Assembly: GCF_030077735.1 (NCBI RefSeq)
Contig: NZ_JASJEU010000012.1
Span: forward strand, 248,001-312,000
DNA from: Gordonibacter faecis
Lineage (GTDB): Bacteria > Actinomycetota > Coriobacteriia > Coriobacteriales > Eggerthellaceae
Length of the DNA: 64,000 nucleotides
Reading direction: 5' to 3'
Shown here: in pieces, positions 30,824-39,770 of the stretch
Layout of the letters: each line of letters begins with the position of its first letter
Numbering within the stretch: position 1 is the first letter of the stretch
Made by a program: the position numbers and the translations under genes
The notes under the pieces: model-generated
What the model saw: only the letters and a program-made list of their open reading frames with translations
Told to the model about the DNA's origin: nothing
The model's database searches: none

Positions 30824-33438
30824 GCGAACAGCATCCGCGGTCGGAGCACGCGCAGGGCGAACCGACCGTGGCCTCGGCCGCTGCGGCCGCGCGGCGGCGT
30901 TTTGCGCTGGCATTCGATACCGCAAACGAAATCATTGCCATTGGACTGGGCGCGCTGCATGCCGAAGAGCGCACGGTAGAGGTGGTTGCGTCGGCGGAAG
31001 CTGCCGCGCATCGGGCCTCAAATACCCAGCTGCTTCCGCGCGTTGACGCGCTCCTGGCCGAGGCGGGCGTGTCTCGCGATGAGGTGGCGTGCGTGGTGGT
31101 GGGCCGCGGTCCGGGGTCGTTCACGGGTGTGCGCATTGCCATGGCTACGGCGAAGGGCATTGCCTCGGCGCTTGAGGTGGCACTGGTTGGTGTGTCGTCG
31201 CTCGACGCGGTGGCGTGGAATGCCCAGGTCGCGGGCGTGCGTGGGCAGCTAGCGGTGGTGGCCGACGCCATGCGCAAGGAAGTGTATCCCGTGCGCTACG
31301 TACTGTCTAATGCCGGCGTGGAGCGCCTTGAGGCTGACCGCGTGGTGAAGGCTGAAGTTGCTGCTGAGGAGCTGGTCGACGACACCCTTTTTGTGCAGGG
31401 GGGGCGGGGCGGGGCCCACCAAGCGAGTTCCGCAGCGAAGCGAGGACTGTCTGAGCGACTGGGCTCTGCCCTGGCGCCCCGGACAGGTTGTTCTCAACGT
31501 TCACTTCCTCAATTGCGCCTTGCGGGCGATGCGTTGAAGAAATATGGGGAATTGTTTGCGTCGTGTGGCGAGGTGCTAGACGAAGCCCTGTGGACGCCGA
31601 CGGGTCGTGGACTTCTGTTGGCGTTGCAAGCCGCGTGGCAGGCGGGGGAGGCTAACCCGTTCGACGCGCGTCGGCATGATCCGGCGTTTGCGCTGCCCGT
31701 GTACACGCGCTTGTCTGACGCCGAGGAAAACGAGCGCATTCGCCTGGCGAAGAACGATCCCAAGAATCTGAACACGGGCGTGCAGGATGTGGCTCCGCGC
31801 CGCGACCAGCGGGCGAGCATGAACGATACCGCCATCCTGAACGCGCGTCCTGCTGCTGACGGCATCACGTACAAGCCGCTTGATGCGGCGCATGCGGCTG
31901 ATGTGGCCGCGCTGGAAGCGCGCGTTATGGGAAGCGATGCCTGGAACGAATACCTTGTGGTCGATGAGTTGCCGCGGGGCGATAGAACCTGGTGGGCCGC
32001 CTACGAGGACGACGCGCTGGTGGGTTATGCCGGCGGGTGGATCGTGGATGGCCAGGTGCAAATTCTCAAGGTGGGCGTGGATCCGGCGCAGCGAAGGCGC
32101 GGTATCGCGCGTGAACTTCTCGCCCGTGTGGCAACCGATGCGCGCGACTTGGGTGCGCAGACGTGCTCGCTGGAAGTGCGCGCAGGAAACGGCGGGGCGC
32201 AGGCCCTTTACGAGTCGCTGGGGTTCCGCTCGCTCGGTACCCGTCCACGCTACTACTCCGACGGCGAAGATGCCGTCATCATGGAAGGGCCTCTGCCCGT
32301 AACCGAGCGCGATGTGGCGGGCATGGAGCTGCAGATTGACGCCGCGCGGGCGGCATCGGCGGCGTGCGCGCAAGGTGCAGCTGCGCGAAAGGCGCCCACA
32401 CGCCCACTTATTTTGGCGCTAGAATCGTCCTGCGACGAGACGGCTGCCGCCATCGTGGACGGCGAGGGCAACCTGGTGTCCGACGTGGTGGCTTCGCAAA
32501 TTGATTTTCACGCGCGCTTCGGCGGCGTGGTGCCAGAAATTGCCAGCCGCAAGCACATTGAGGCCATCTGCGGCGTGTGTGACGAATGCTTTGACACGGC
32601 GGCCGCCCACCTGGGTATTGAAAAGTTGACCTGGGCCGATTTGGACGCCGTGGCCGCTACGTATGCGCCGGGGCTGCTAGGCGCGCTCGTGGTGGGCGTG
32701 GCCTTCGCCAAGGGTGCGGCGTGGGCGGCGGACAAGCCCTACATCGCCGTGCACCACTTGGAGGGGCATCTCTACGCGAACAAAATTGGCGCGCCCGACT
32801 TCGAGCCGCCTGCGGTGGTGTCGCTCGTGTCGGGCGGCAATACGCTGCTCGTACACATGCGTGGTTGGGGCGATTACGAAACGCTGGGTGCCACTATCGA
32901 CGACGCGGTGGGCGAGGCGTTCGACAAGGTAGCGAAGGCGCTTGGCCTGGGATATCCCGGCGGTCCCGTCATCTCGCGCGAGGCGGCCAAGGGTAAGGCG
33001 GATGCCATCGCGTTCCCGCGCGCTCTGCTGCATTCGGGTGACTTGCGCTTCTCGCTGTCGGGCCTGAAGACGGCGGTGGTCACCTACATCAACAACGAGC
33101 GCGCGGCCGGTCGTGAGCCGAATGTACCCGATGTGTGCGCCAGCTTCCAGCAAGCCGTGGTTGACGTGCAGGTGGCGAAGGCGAAGCGCGCGCTGGAGCA
33201 GACGGGTGCCCGCACGTTTTGCCTGGGAGGCGGCGTGGCCGCCAACCCCGTTCTGCGCGCAGCGTATGAGGACCTGTGCGAGCGCATGAACGTGCGCCTG
33301 GTCATGCCCCCGCTTTCCGCCTGCGGTGACAACGCCGGCATGATAGCCCTCGTAGCCCTCGACCGCTACCGCCAGGGCGCATTCCACCCCTTAAACTCCG
33401 ACGCCCAAGCCCACGCCGACCTCGACAAACCGTACTAA
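30820..33438 (+). CDS. tsaD: TsaB-RimI-TsaD triple fusion protein
   Basis: One 872-aa reading frame joins three normally separate proteins. Residues about 25-325 are TsaB (ALAFDTANEIIAIG, GRGPGSFTGVRI). Residues 333-505 are a GNAT acetyltransferase of RimI type (KVGVDPAQRRRGIARELL), which acetylates ribosomal protein S18. Residues 528-872 are TsaD, the t6A transferase, with ESSCDETAAAI, the metal-binding HHLEGH and CLGGGVAANPVLR. GTG at 30820 overlaps the tsaE stop and has GGGAGG upstream. Within TsaB, residues about 193-230 (31398-31510) look like an in-frame repeat insertion. No frameshift separates the parts. The fusion would fix TsaB and TsaD at 1:1. Confidence 0.93.
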   Translation: MSEQHPRSEHAQGEPTVASAAAAARRRFALAFDTANEIIAIGLGALHAEERTVEVVASAEAAAHRASNTQLLPRVDALLAEAGVSRDEVACVVVGRGPGSFTGVRIAMATAKGIASALEVALVGVSSLDAVAWNAQVAGVRGQLAVVADAMRKEVYPVRYVLSNAGVERLEADRVVKAEVAAEELVDDTLFVQGGRGGAHQASSAAKRGLSERLGSALAPRTGCSQRSLPQLRLAGDALKKYGELFASCGEVLDEALWTPTGRGLLLALQAAWQAGEANPFDARRHDPAFALPVYTRLSDAEENERIRLAKNDPKNLNTGVQDVAPRRDQRASMNDTAILNARPAADGITYKPLDAAHAADVAALEARVMGSDAWNEYLVVDELPRGDRTWWAAYEDDALVGYAGGWIVDGQVQILKVGVDPAQRRRGIARELLARVATDARDLGAQTCSLEVRAGNGGAQALYESLGFRSLGTRPRYYSDGEDAVIMEGPLPVTERDVAGMELQIDAARAASAACAQGAAARKAPTRPLILALESSCDETAAAIVDGEGNLVSDVVASQIDFHARFGGVVPEIASRKHIEAICGVCDECFDTAAAHLGIEKLTWADLDAVAATYAPGLLGALVVGVAFAKGAAWAADKPYIAVHHLEGHLYANKIGAPDFEPPAVVSLVSGGNTLLVHMRGWGDYETLGATIDDAVGEAFDKVAKALGLGYPGGPVISREAAKGKADAIAFPRALLHSGDLRFSLSGLKTAVVTYINNERAAGREPNVPDVCASFQQAVVDVQVAKAKRALEQTGARTFCLGGGVAANPVLRAAYEDLCERMNVRLVMPPLSACGDNAGMIALVALDRYRQGAFHPLNSDAQAHADLDKPY
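31398..31510. repeat. Probable repeat element inserted in frame within tsaB
   Basis: This GC-rich stretch interrupts TsaB between the family-like segments DDTLFVQG and LAGDALKKYGELF. It encodes low-complexity GRGGAHQASSAAKRG-type residues foreign to TsaB. It contains short inverted pieces (GGGGCG against CGCCCC, GGGC-AGA-GCCC on the minus strand) of the kind seen in intergenic repeats. It keeps the frame. Copies elsewhere in the genome would be needed to prove it is a repeat. Confidence 0.5.
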
Positions 33439-33477
33439 GGTATCGTTCGCCAGATCGACATCTGTTGCACCGGAGTT

Positions 33478-34854
33478 TTACCGTTCGCGGGGGTAGGTGA
33501 TGCAGGATACTAGGAAGGCGGCGAGGATGCAGGTGATGACGCAGAGGATGGTGGCGCCGAAGCCGAAGGAGTCGTTCACGAGGCCCCAGACGAGCGAGCT
33601 CATGCCAATGCCCAGGTCGGTGGCCAGCAGAAACAGGGCGTTGGTAGCGCCCCAGCGGGCGGGCGGGGTGTTCTTCACGGCGACGGACTGGTTGAGCGGC
33701 GAACTGATGCCCAGGCACACGCCGTACAGGATGCCGCCCAGGTAGAACGGCATGTCGCCGGAACCTGAGCCGCCTGCGCCTGCGAACAGCAAAAGCGCGA
33801 AGGCGCCAACGCCGCACACGGTGGAGGCGGCGAACACCTTGATCGGCGCGACGCGGTCCATGAACGATTTCGAATTCAGGCGCACCACAATCATGCTGAC
33901 GGCCGACAGCGTATAGAACAGCCCGGGGTTGCTTATGCCGAGTGACGTGCCGTACAGCCCCACGAAGAAGATGCCGAAACCGAAGGCCGGGCTCAGTACC
34001 AGCATGGGGAGTGCGCCCGGGAGTGCGCGCGGCTCCAAAACGCTGCGCCAACCGCTTAGAGATGGTTCGTCGCCGGCGCTGCGTGCGGCTGGCTTTTGAC
34101 CAGGGGCCGGGTTGTCTGCCGTCTGCGCTGCCTCCAATTCTCCTGTCATTCCCGCCACTTCTGCTGCGCGGCGCGCCTCCCACTTGCGGCGATACGCCGA
34201 GGTGGCGGGCAAACGCGCCGGGTTGTGCTCGTAGCGGCAGAACAGTGTGAACACGAGGCCAGTCACGCAGATAGCGGTTAGGCCAAAGTACAAGTTCTCG
34301 GCTGGGTCGGTGGACACCAAAAACAGCGCGAGCGCTGGCCCGATGGACATGGCGAGCGCCTGTCCCAACCCGTAGTAGCCAATGCCTTCGCCCAAGCGGG
34401 AAAGTGGCAGCACGTCGGCGGCTGCCGTAGCCGAGGCGGTGGTGGCCGCCGAAAACCCAATGCCCTGCACCACGCGACACGCCACGAACATGACGGGGTT
34501 ATTCACCAGCGCGGGTGCCACCGTGCCCACGGCCAAAAGCATCATGCCCACGCACATGGCCTGGTAGCGCCCTCGCTTATCAATGAGGGGCCCGCACACA
34601 ATACGCGTGACCGCCGCGGCAATGGAAAACACAGCGGCCAGCACGCCTGCGAACGCGGCGCCCTCGCCCGCGTGTGCCAGATACACCGACGTGCCCGAGT
34701 TCAGCCCCTGTCCCACCATAAAGGTGCACAGCGTCATCGCCACAATGAGTGCGAACAGCGGCGTCCACAAACGCTCGCCGCCACGCGCACCACTGCGCTC
34801 GCGCACCTTTGCGTCGTCTACCCGCTCGTCGTTTTCTGTTAGCTCCTGATTCAT
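33478..34854 (-). CDS. MFS transporter
   Basis: This 458-aa membrane protein shows two six-helix halves joined by a long cytoplasmic loop (about residues 210-270, with many charged residues). The motif GPLIDKRGRYQAM is the MFS loop 2-3 signature and MDRVAPIKV its counterpart in the second half. It resembles the sugar-phosphate/drug efflux-type MFS proteins of Gram-positive bacteria, but the substrate is not recognisable. It runs convergently with tsaD, about 40 bases away, and is divergent from the kdp operon. Confidence 0.8.
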   Translation of the reverse strand: MNQELTENDERVDDAKVRERSGARGGERLWTPLFALIVAMTLCTFMVGQGLNSGTSVYLAHAGEGAAFAGVLAAVFSIAAAVTRIVCGPLIDKRGRYQAMCVGMMLLAVGTVAPALVNNPVMFVACRVVQGIGFSAATTASATAAADVLPLSRLGEGIGYYGLGQALAMSIGPALALFLVSTDPAENLYFGLTAICVTGLVFTLFCRYEHNPARLPATSAYRRKWEARRAAEVAGMTGELEAAQTADNPAPGQKPAARSAGDEPSLSGWRSVLEPRALPGALPMLVLSPAFGFGIFFVGLYGTSLGISNPGLFYTLSAVSMIVVRLNSKSFMDRVAPIKVFAASTVCGVGAFALLLFAGAGGSGSGDMPFYLGGILYGVCLGISSPLNQSVAVKNTPPARWGATNALFLLATDLGIGMSSLVWGLVNDSFGFGATILCVITCILAAFLVSCITYPRER

Positions 34855-34997
34855 ATCCTCATCCTACGCCTTTTACCCCTGCGCGCAATCATACTCCCTG
34901 TTCTATTTTCGCCCGAAAGTTGTTGCCACGTTTATGAAAGGTGCCGCCCCGCGCCTTCCCGTCTCTCGCGTCGCCACTCGCCTCGCGCGCCCATGCC

Positions 34998-35065
34998 CAT
35001 CTTTGCACCATCTTAATACTCCCGCGCGCATCTTTATGCCGTGTTCACACGCATCTTCCTATGCT
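34998..35065 (+). promoter_or_regulatory. kdp promoter region with four CATCTT repeats
   Basis: Direct repeats CATCTT start at 34998, 35009, 35029 and 35052, spaced 11, 20 and 23 bp, roughly one or two helical turns. TATGCT (35060-35065) is a possible -10 without a good -35, as expected for an activator-dependent promoter. KdpE is the obvious candidate activator. I see no known K+ or c-di-AMP riboswitch in the 280-bp gap. Confidence 0.5.
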
Positions 35066-35134
35066 GGTTTGCGTGGTGGCGAACGCAGGCTGCGGGCGCC
35101 ACTCAAGTAAGCACGTTCAAGGAAAGGAAGGACA

Positions 35135-35227
35135 ATGGAAATCGTGACCGCGGTTGTGGGCGGGTTGAGCGTATGTGTTGCGCTTTACCTGTTCGCCGTG
35201 CTGCTGAAAGGTGGCGATGAGCGGTGA
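35135..35227 (+). CDS. kdpF: KdpF, small subunit of the K+ ATPase
   Basis: This 30-aa hydrophobic peptide (MEIVTAVVGGLSVCVALYLF followed by AVLLKGGDER) forms a single membrane helix and stabilises the KdpFABC complex. GGAAAGGAAGG lies upstream. Its TGA overlaps the kdpA start. It is too short for usual ORF detection, but its position before kdpA and its composition match KdpF. Confidence 0.85.
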   Translation: MEIVTAVVGGLSVCVALYLFAVLLKGGDER

Positions 35228-36999
35228 TGGACGAACTGTTGGAATACGGCGTTTACCTGGCGCTGTTGGTAGCGCTGGCCCTCCCGCTGTCGGCGTACCT
35301 CAATCGAGCAATGGCTGGCGAGCGCACGGTGCTTTCGCGCGTGTTGGTGCCGGTGGAGAACCTCATCTACCGGGGCATCCACGTGGACAAGCGCGAAAGC
35401 ATGGGGTGGAAAACCTACCTCATAAACGCGCTTGCGTTTTCGGCCGTGTCGCTGGTGGGGTTGTTCGCCCTACTCATGCTGCAAGGTGTGTTGCCGGGCA
35501 ATCCGGAAGGTCTGCCGGGCCTCAGCTGGGACCTCGCGTTTAACACGGCGGTCAGCTTCGTTACGAATACGAACTGGCAGGCGTACAGCGGCGAGGCGGC
35601 GCTCAGCTACCTTTCGCAGGCGCTCGGGCTGACGGTACAGAACTTCGTGACGCCGGCGGTGGGTCTGGCAGTGCTGTTTGCGCTGTTCCGCGGCCTGGTA
35701 AGCGAAGGTGAGCGCGGTCTCGGCAACTTTTTTGTGGACGTGACGCGCGCCCTGCTGTTCGTGCTGCTGCCGCTTTCACTGGTGGTGGCGCTTGCCGATG
35801 TATGGCAGGGTTCACCGCAAAACCTTGCGCCCTATGAAGAAGTACAACTGCTTGAGCCGGTGGGCGTAACGGCTGAAGGCGATGTGGTGGCTGCCGACGA
35901 TCCGGCTGCCGTTGATACTATTGACCAGGCGGTGGTGCCCCTTGGGCCGCAAGCAAGCCAGGTGGCCATCAAACAGCTCGGCACCAACGGAGGCGGCTAT
36001 AACGGTGTGAACTCGGCCAGTGCACTGGAAAACCCGACGCCGCTTACGAACCTCATCCAGTGTCTTTCGCTGCTGCTTTTACCAGTGACCTGCGTGTTTA
36101 GCTTCGGACGCTTCGTTGCGGGCCGTCGCCAAGGACGTGCCCTTTTTGCGGCTATGTTTATTCTACTGGTGGCGGGGCTTGTAGCCATCGCCGTGGCTGA
36201 GCAGCTTGGCACGCCGCAACTGGCGGCCGACGGGCAGGTGTACATGGGTCTCGACGGTCAGTCTGGTGGCAACATGGAAGGCAAGGAGACACGCTTCGGT
36301 GTGACCGACTCGTCGCTTTGGGCGGCATTTACCACGGCAGCATCGAACGGCGCGGTGAATGCTATGCACGACAGCTTCACACCGCTTGGCGGCATGGTGC
36401 CTATGATTCTCATGGCACTTGGCGAGGTGGTGTTTGGCGGCGTGGGCTGCGGCCTGTACGGCATGATTGGGTTTGTCCTGCTCACGGTATTCATTGCGGG
36501 TCTCATGGTGGGTCGCACGCCCGAGTATCTGGGCAAAAAGCTGGGGCCGAAGGAAATGCGCATGGCCGCCGTGCTATGCGTGACCACGCCGCTGCTCATC
36601 CTGATAGGCGGCACCGCCCTCTGCCTCGACCCGGCCACCGCTGCCAGCGTGAACAACGCAGGCCCGCACGGGTTCTCGGAGGTGCTCTACGCGGCTGTGT
36701 CAACCGGCGGCAACAACGGCTCGGCCTTCGCGGGCTTCAATGCGAACACCCCCTACATCAACGTGGTGCTGGCACTTGAAATGCTCGCGAACCGGTTCAT
36801 ACCCCTTGCGGCAGTGTGCGTGCTCGCCGGTAGCCTGTGTGCACGTCCGAAAGTGGCAGTGGGTGCTGGCACGCTGTCAACCAGCAATGCTCTGTTCGTG
36901 TTTCTGCTCATCCTCATGGTGCTGCTCGTGGGCGCGCTTACGATGTTCCCGGCGCTGGCGCTGGGTCCGGTGGCCGAGCACCTGATGATGGTGCTGTAG
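35227..36999 (+). CDS. kdpA: KdpA, K+-translocating subunit
   Basis: KdpA is the channel-like subunit that selects K+. The 590-aa protein has about ten membrane helices and four filter-like repeats; TNGGGYNGVNSA and STGGNNGSAF are the K+-selectivity loops. Two starts are possible, GTG at 35224 and ATG at 35227; the ATG overlaps the kdpF stop. Length and motif order match the family throughout. Confidence 0.95.
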   Translation: MDELLEYGVYLALLVALALPLSAYLNRAMAGERTVLSRVLVPVENLIYRGIHVDKRESMGWKTYLINALAFSAVSLVGLFALLMLQGVLPGNPEGLPGLSWDLAFNTAVSFVTNTNWQAYSGEAALSYLSQALGLTVQNFVTPAVGLAVLFALFRGLVSEGERGLGNFFVDVTRALLFVLLPLSLVVALADVWQGSPQNLAPYEEVQLLEPVGVTAEGDVVAADDPAAVDTIDQAVVPLGPQASQVAIKQLGTNGGGYNGVNSASALENPTPLTNLIQCLSLLLLPVTCVFSFGRFVAGRRQGRALFAAMFILLVAGLVAIAVAEQLGTPQLAADGQVYMGLDGQSGGNMEGKETRFGVTDSSLWAAFTTAASNGAVNAMHDSFTPLGGMVPMILMALGEVVFGGVGCGLYGMIGFVLLTVFIAGLMVGRTPEYLGKKLGPKEMRMAAVLCVTTPLLILIGGTALCLDPATAASVNNAGPHGFSEVLYAAVSTGGNNGSAFAGFNANTPYINVVLALEMLANRFIPLAAVCVLAGSLCARPKVAVGAGTLSTSNALFVFLLILMVLLVGALTMFPALALGPVAEHLMMVL

Positions 37000-37011
37000 A
37001 AAGGTGAAGAA

Positions 37012-39120
37012 ATGACAACTACCACACTGCGGCAGGGGGCCGCCGGCGCGCTCGCGAGGCGCGCCGTAAGGGACGCGTTTGCGAAGCTTTCGCCCCGTGA
37101 GCAGGCGAAAAACCCGGTCATGCTCATGGTGTATCTTTCGGCGGTGCTCACGTTTGTACTGTTCATCCTGTCGCTATTCGGCATTGCCGACACGTATCCG
37201 GCGTTCACGTTGGCGGTGTCGATAATTCTTTGGCTCACGGTGTTGTTCGCGAACTTCGCGGAGGCGCTGGCCGAAGGTCGTGGCAAGGCGCAAGCTGACG
37301 CCCTGCGTGCGGCGAAGCGCGACGTGGCGGCTCATAAACTGAACGAGGGCCTTGTGGTGAAGGGTACGCACGTCGACGACCCAGCCGAATTCTTCCGCCT
37401 GCGTGCTGATGAGGTGAACTCGGCCCTTCTCAAGAAGAAAGACCTGTTCTACGTGGCGGCGGGCGAGCAGATTCCCGCTGACGGCGAAATTGTGATGGGT
37501 GCGGCTTCGGTGGACGAAAGCGCCATCACGGGCGAGTCTGCTCCGGTCATCCGCGAGGCGGGTGGCGATCGCTCGGCCGTGACGGGCGGTACTACGGTGC
37601 TGTCCGACTGGCTGGTGGTGCGCGTGACGGCCGATGCTGGCCACAGCTTCCTAGACCAGATGATTGCCATGGTGGAGTCGGCCGCGCGCAAAAAAACGCC
37701 GAACGAAGTGGCGCTTGAAATTCTGCTGGTGGCCTTGACCATTGTGTTTCTCGTGGTGTCGGTGTCGCTCTTTGCGTTCAGCGGCTTCGGCGCGAACCTT
37801 GAAGGCATTGCGAATCCAACCACGCTCACCTCGCTTGTGGCGCTGTTCGTGTGTCTGGCACCCACCACCATTGGAGCGCTGCTGTCGGCCATTGGTATTG
37901 CCGGTATGAGCCGTCTGAACCGGGCAAACGTGCTGGCCATGAGTGGTCGCGCCGTGGAGGCGGCGGGAGATGTGGATGTGCTTTTGCTCGACAAGACCGG
38001 CACCATCACGCTCGGCAATCGTCAGGCGGCCGAGTTCATCCCGGTGGACGGCGCCACCGAGCGAGAAGTGGCCGATGCCGCGCAGCTGGCCAGCCTCACC
38101 GACGAGACGCCCGAAGGTCGCAGCATCGTGGTGTTGGCGAAAGAGCGCTTCGACATTCGCGCCCGCTCGCTTGAGGGTTCGGGTATGGTGTCTATCCCCT
38201 TTACGGCGCAGACGCGCATGAGCGGCGTGGACTTCGAGGGCCACGAGATTCGCAAGGGTGCGGCCGATGCGGTGCGCGCCTACGTGGAAGCGGCCGGCGG
38301 CACCTACAGTGACGAATGTGGCCGTGCTGTCGAAAGCGTATCGCGCGCGGGCGGCACGCCGCTGCTGGTGGCGCGCGACCATCGCGTGCTCGGCGTCATC
38401 CATTTGAAGGATATCGTGAAGCAGGGCATTAAGGAAAACTTTGCCGACCTGCGCACCATGGGCATCAAAACCGTCATGATTACCGGGGATAATCCCTTGA
38501 CAGCCGCCGCGATAGCGGCCGAGGCCGGCGTGGACGACTTCATTGCTGAAGCCACGCCCGAGTCGAAGCTAGCCGCCATTCGTCAGTACCAGGCCGAGGG
38601 CCATATGGTGGCCATGACGGGTGACGGTACGAACGACGCACCTGCCCTCGCGCAAGCCGACGTGGCTGTGGCTATGAACAGCGGCACCCAGGCGGCGAAG
38701 GAAGCCGGCAACATGGTGGACCTCGACTCGTCGCCGACGAAGCTTATCGACATCGTGCGCATCGGTAAACAGTTGCTCATGACGCGCGGCAGCCTGACCA
38801 CGTTCTCTATAGCGAATGACCTGGCTAAATACTTCGCCATTGTGCCCGCGCTGTTCGTGCCGCTGTACCCGGCGCTTGAGGCGCTCAACATCATGCACCT
38901 CACCAGCCCCACCACGGCCATCCTCGCGGCTGTCATTTACAACGCGCTCATTATTGTGGCGCTCATTCCGCTGGCGCTGAAGGGCGTGAAGTATCGCGAA
39001 GCCTCATCGCAGAGTCTGCTCACGCGCAACTTGTTGGTGTATGGCCTGGGCGGCATGGTGCTGCCGTTCGTAGCCATCAAGCTGCTTGACATGGGGCTGA
39101 CCGCGCTTGGCGTGGCATAA
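37012..39120 (+). CDS. kdpB: KdpB, P-type ATPase subunit
   Basis: KdpB hydrolyses ATP to drive K+ uptake. It is 702 aa long. The actuator motif is TGES, the phosphorylation site is the Asp of DKTGTIT, TGDNPLTAAAIA and MTGDGTNDAPALAQADVA are the hinge and nucleotide motifs, and the membrane helices match P-type ATPase class IA. AAAGGTG precedes the ATG, 12 bases after kdpA. Confidence 0.96.
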   Translation: MTTTTLRQGAAGALARRAVRDAFAKLSPREQAKNPVMLMVYLSAVLTFVLFILSLFGIADTYPAFTLAVSIILWLTVLFANFAEALAEGRGKAQADALRAAKRDVAAHKLNEGLVVKGTHVDDPAEFFRLRADEVNSALLKKKDLFYVAAGEQIPADGEIVMGAASVDESAITGESAPVIREAGGDRSAVTGGTTVLSDWLVVRVTADAGHSFLDQMIAMVESAARKKTPNEVALEILLVALTIVFLVVSVSLFAFSGFGANLEGIANPTTLTSLVALFVCLAPTTIGALLSAIGIAGMSRLNRANVLAMSGRAVEAAGDVDVLLLDKTGTITLGNRQAAEFIPVDGATEREVADAAQLASLTDETPEGRSIVVLAKERFDIRARSLEGSGMVSIPFTAQTRMSGVDFEGHEIRKGAADAVRAYVEAAGGTYSDECGRAVESVSRAGGTPLLVARDHRVLGVIHLKDIVKQGIKENFADLRTMGIKTVMITGDNPLTAAAIAAEAGVDDFIAEATPESKLAAIRQYQAEGHMVAMTGDGTNDAPALAQADVAVAMNSGTQAAKEAGNMVDLDSSPTKLIDIVRIGKQLLMTRGSLTTFSIANDLAKYFAIVPALFVPLYPALEALNIMHLTSPTTAILAAVIYNALIIVALIPLALKGVKYREASSQSLLTRNLLVYGLGGMVLPFVAIKLLDMGLTALGVA

Positions 39121-39150
39121 CGCGTGCGCTTGGAAAGGAAAGGAACTCTC

Positions 39151-39750
39151 ATGACCAAAGCAAAAACCTGGATTACCGGGGTACTCTTCTTCCTTGTTGC
39201 CACCGTGCTGTGCGGTGTGCTGTATACCGCAGCTGTCACGGGTGTTGCGCAACTGTTCTTCCCGCATCAGGCAAATGGCTCGCTCATTGAAGTGGATGGT
39301 ACCGTATATGGCAGTGAACTTATCGGCCAGCAGTTCACGGATGAAAAGCACCTGTGGGGCCGCGCCACCAGCCTAAATACCACTTCGTTCACCGACGACG
39401 CGGGTAACCCTGTACTGTGGTACGCGCCTTCCAACATAAGTCCCGCAAGCGATGAGTTCGCCTCTATCGTGCAGGAGCGCGTCGACCGCATTCGCGCTGC
39501 CCATCCCGAGCAGGGTAACCAGCCCATCCCGAGCGACCTCGTGACGAACTCCGGCAGCGGTTTCGACCCGCATATCTCCCCAGCTGCAGCCGAGTATCAG
39601 GTGGAGCGCCTCGTGCGTACTACGGGCAAGAGTGCGTCCGAAATTCGCGCCATCATTGACGCCTGCACCGAACAGCCGCAGTTCGGCATCCTTGGCGAGG
39701 CACGCGTGAACGTGCTCAAGGTGAACCTTATGCTCGATGGTATTCTGTAA
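39151..39750 (+). CDS. kdpC: KdpC, K+ ATPase accessory subunit
   Basis: KdpC has one N-terminal membrane helix and an external domain that assists ATP binding in the complex. The 199-aa protein shows the family motifs GSELIGQQF, LWGRAT, PADLVT-like PSDLVTNSGSGFDPHISP, and the terminal LGEARVNVLKVNL. ATG at 39151 is chosen because GGAAAGGAA precedes it; the frame is open nine codons further up. Confidence 0.94.
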   Translation: MTKAKTWITGVLFFLVATVLCGVLYTAAVTGVAQLFFPHQANGSLIEVDGTVYGSELIGQQFTDEKHLWGRATSLNTTSFTDDAGNPVLWYAPSNISPASDEFASIVQERVDRIRAAHPEQGNQPIPSDLVTNSGSGFDPHISPAAAEYQVERLVRTTGKSASEIRAIIDACTEQPQFGILGEARVNVLKVNLMLDGIL

Positions 39751-39770
39751 GCGGAAAGGAAAGGGCGGCC

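Noticed and set aside
34855..35134. Possible c-di-AMP or potassium riboswitch upstream of kdp
   Set aside because: No recognisable core motif; direct repeats suggest protein binding instead.
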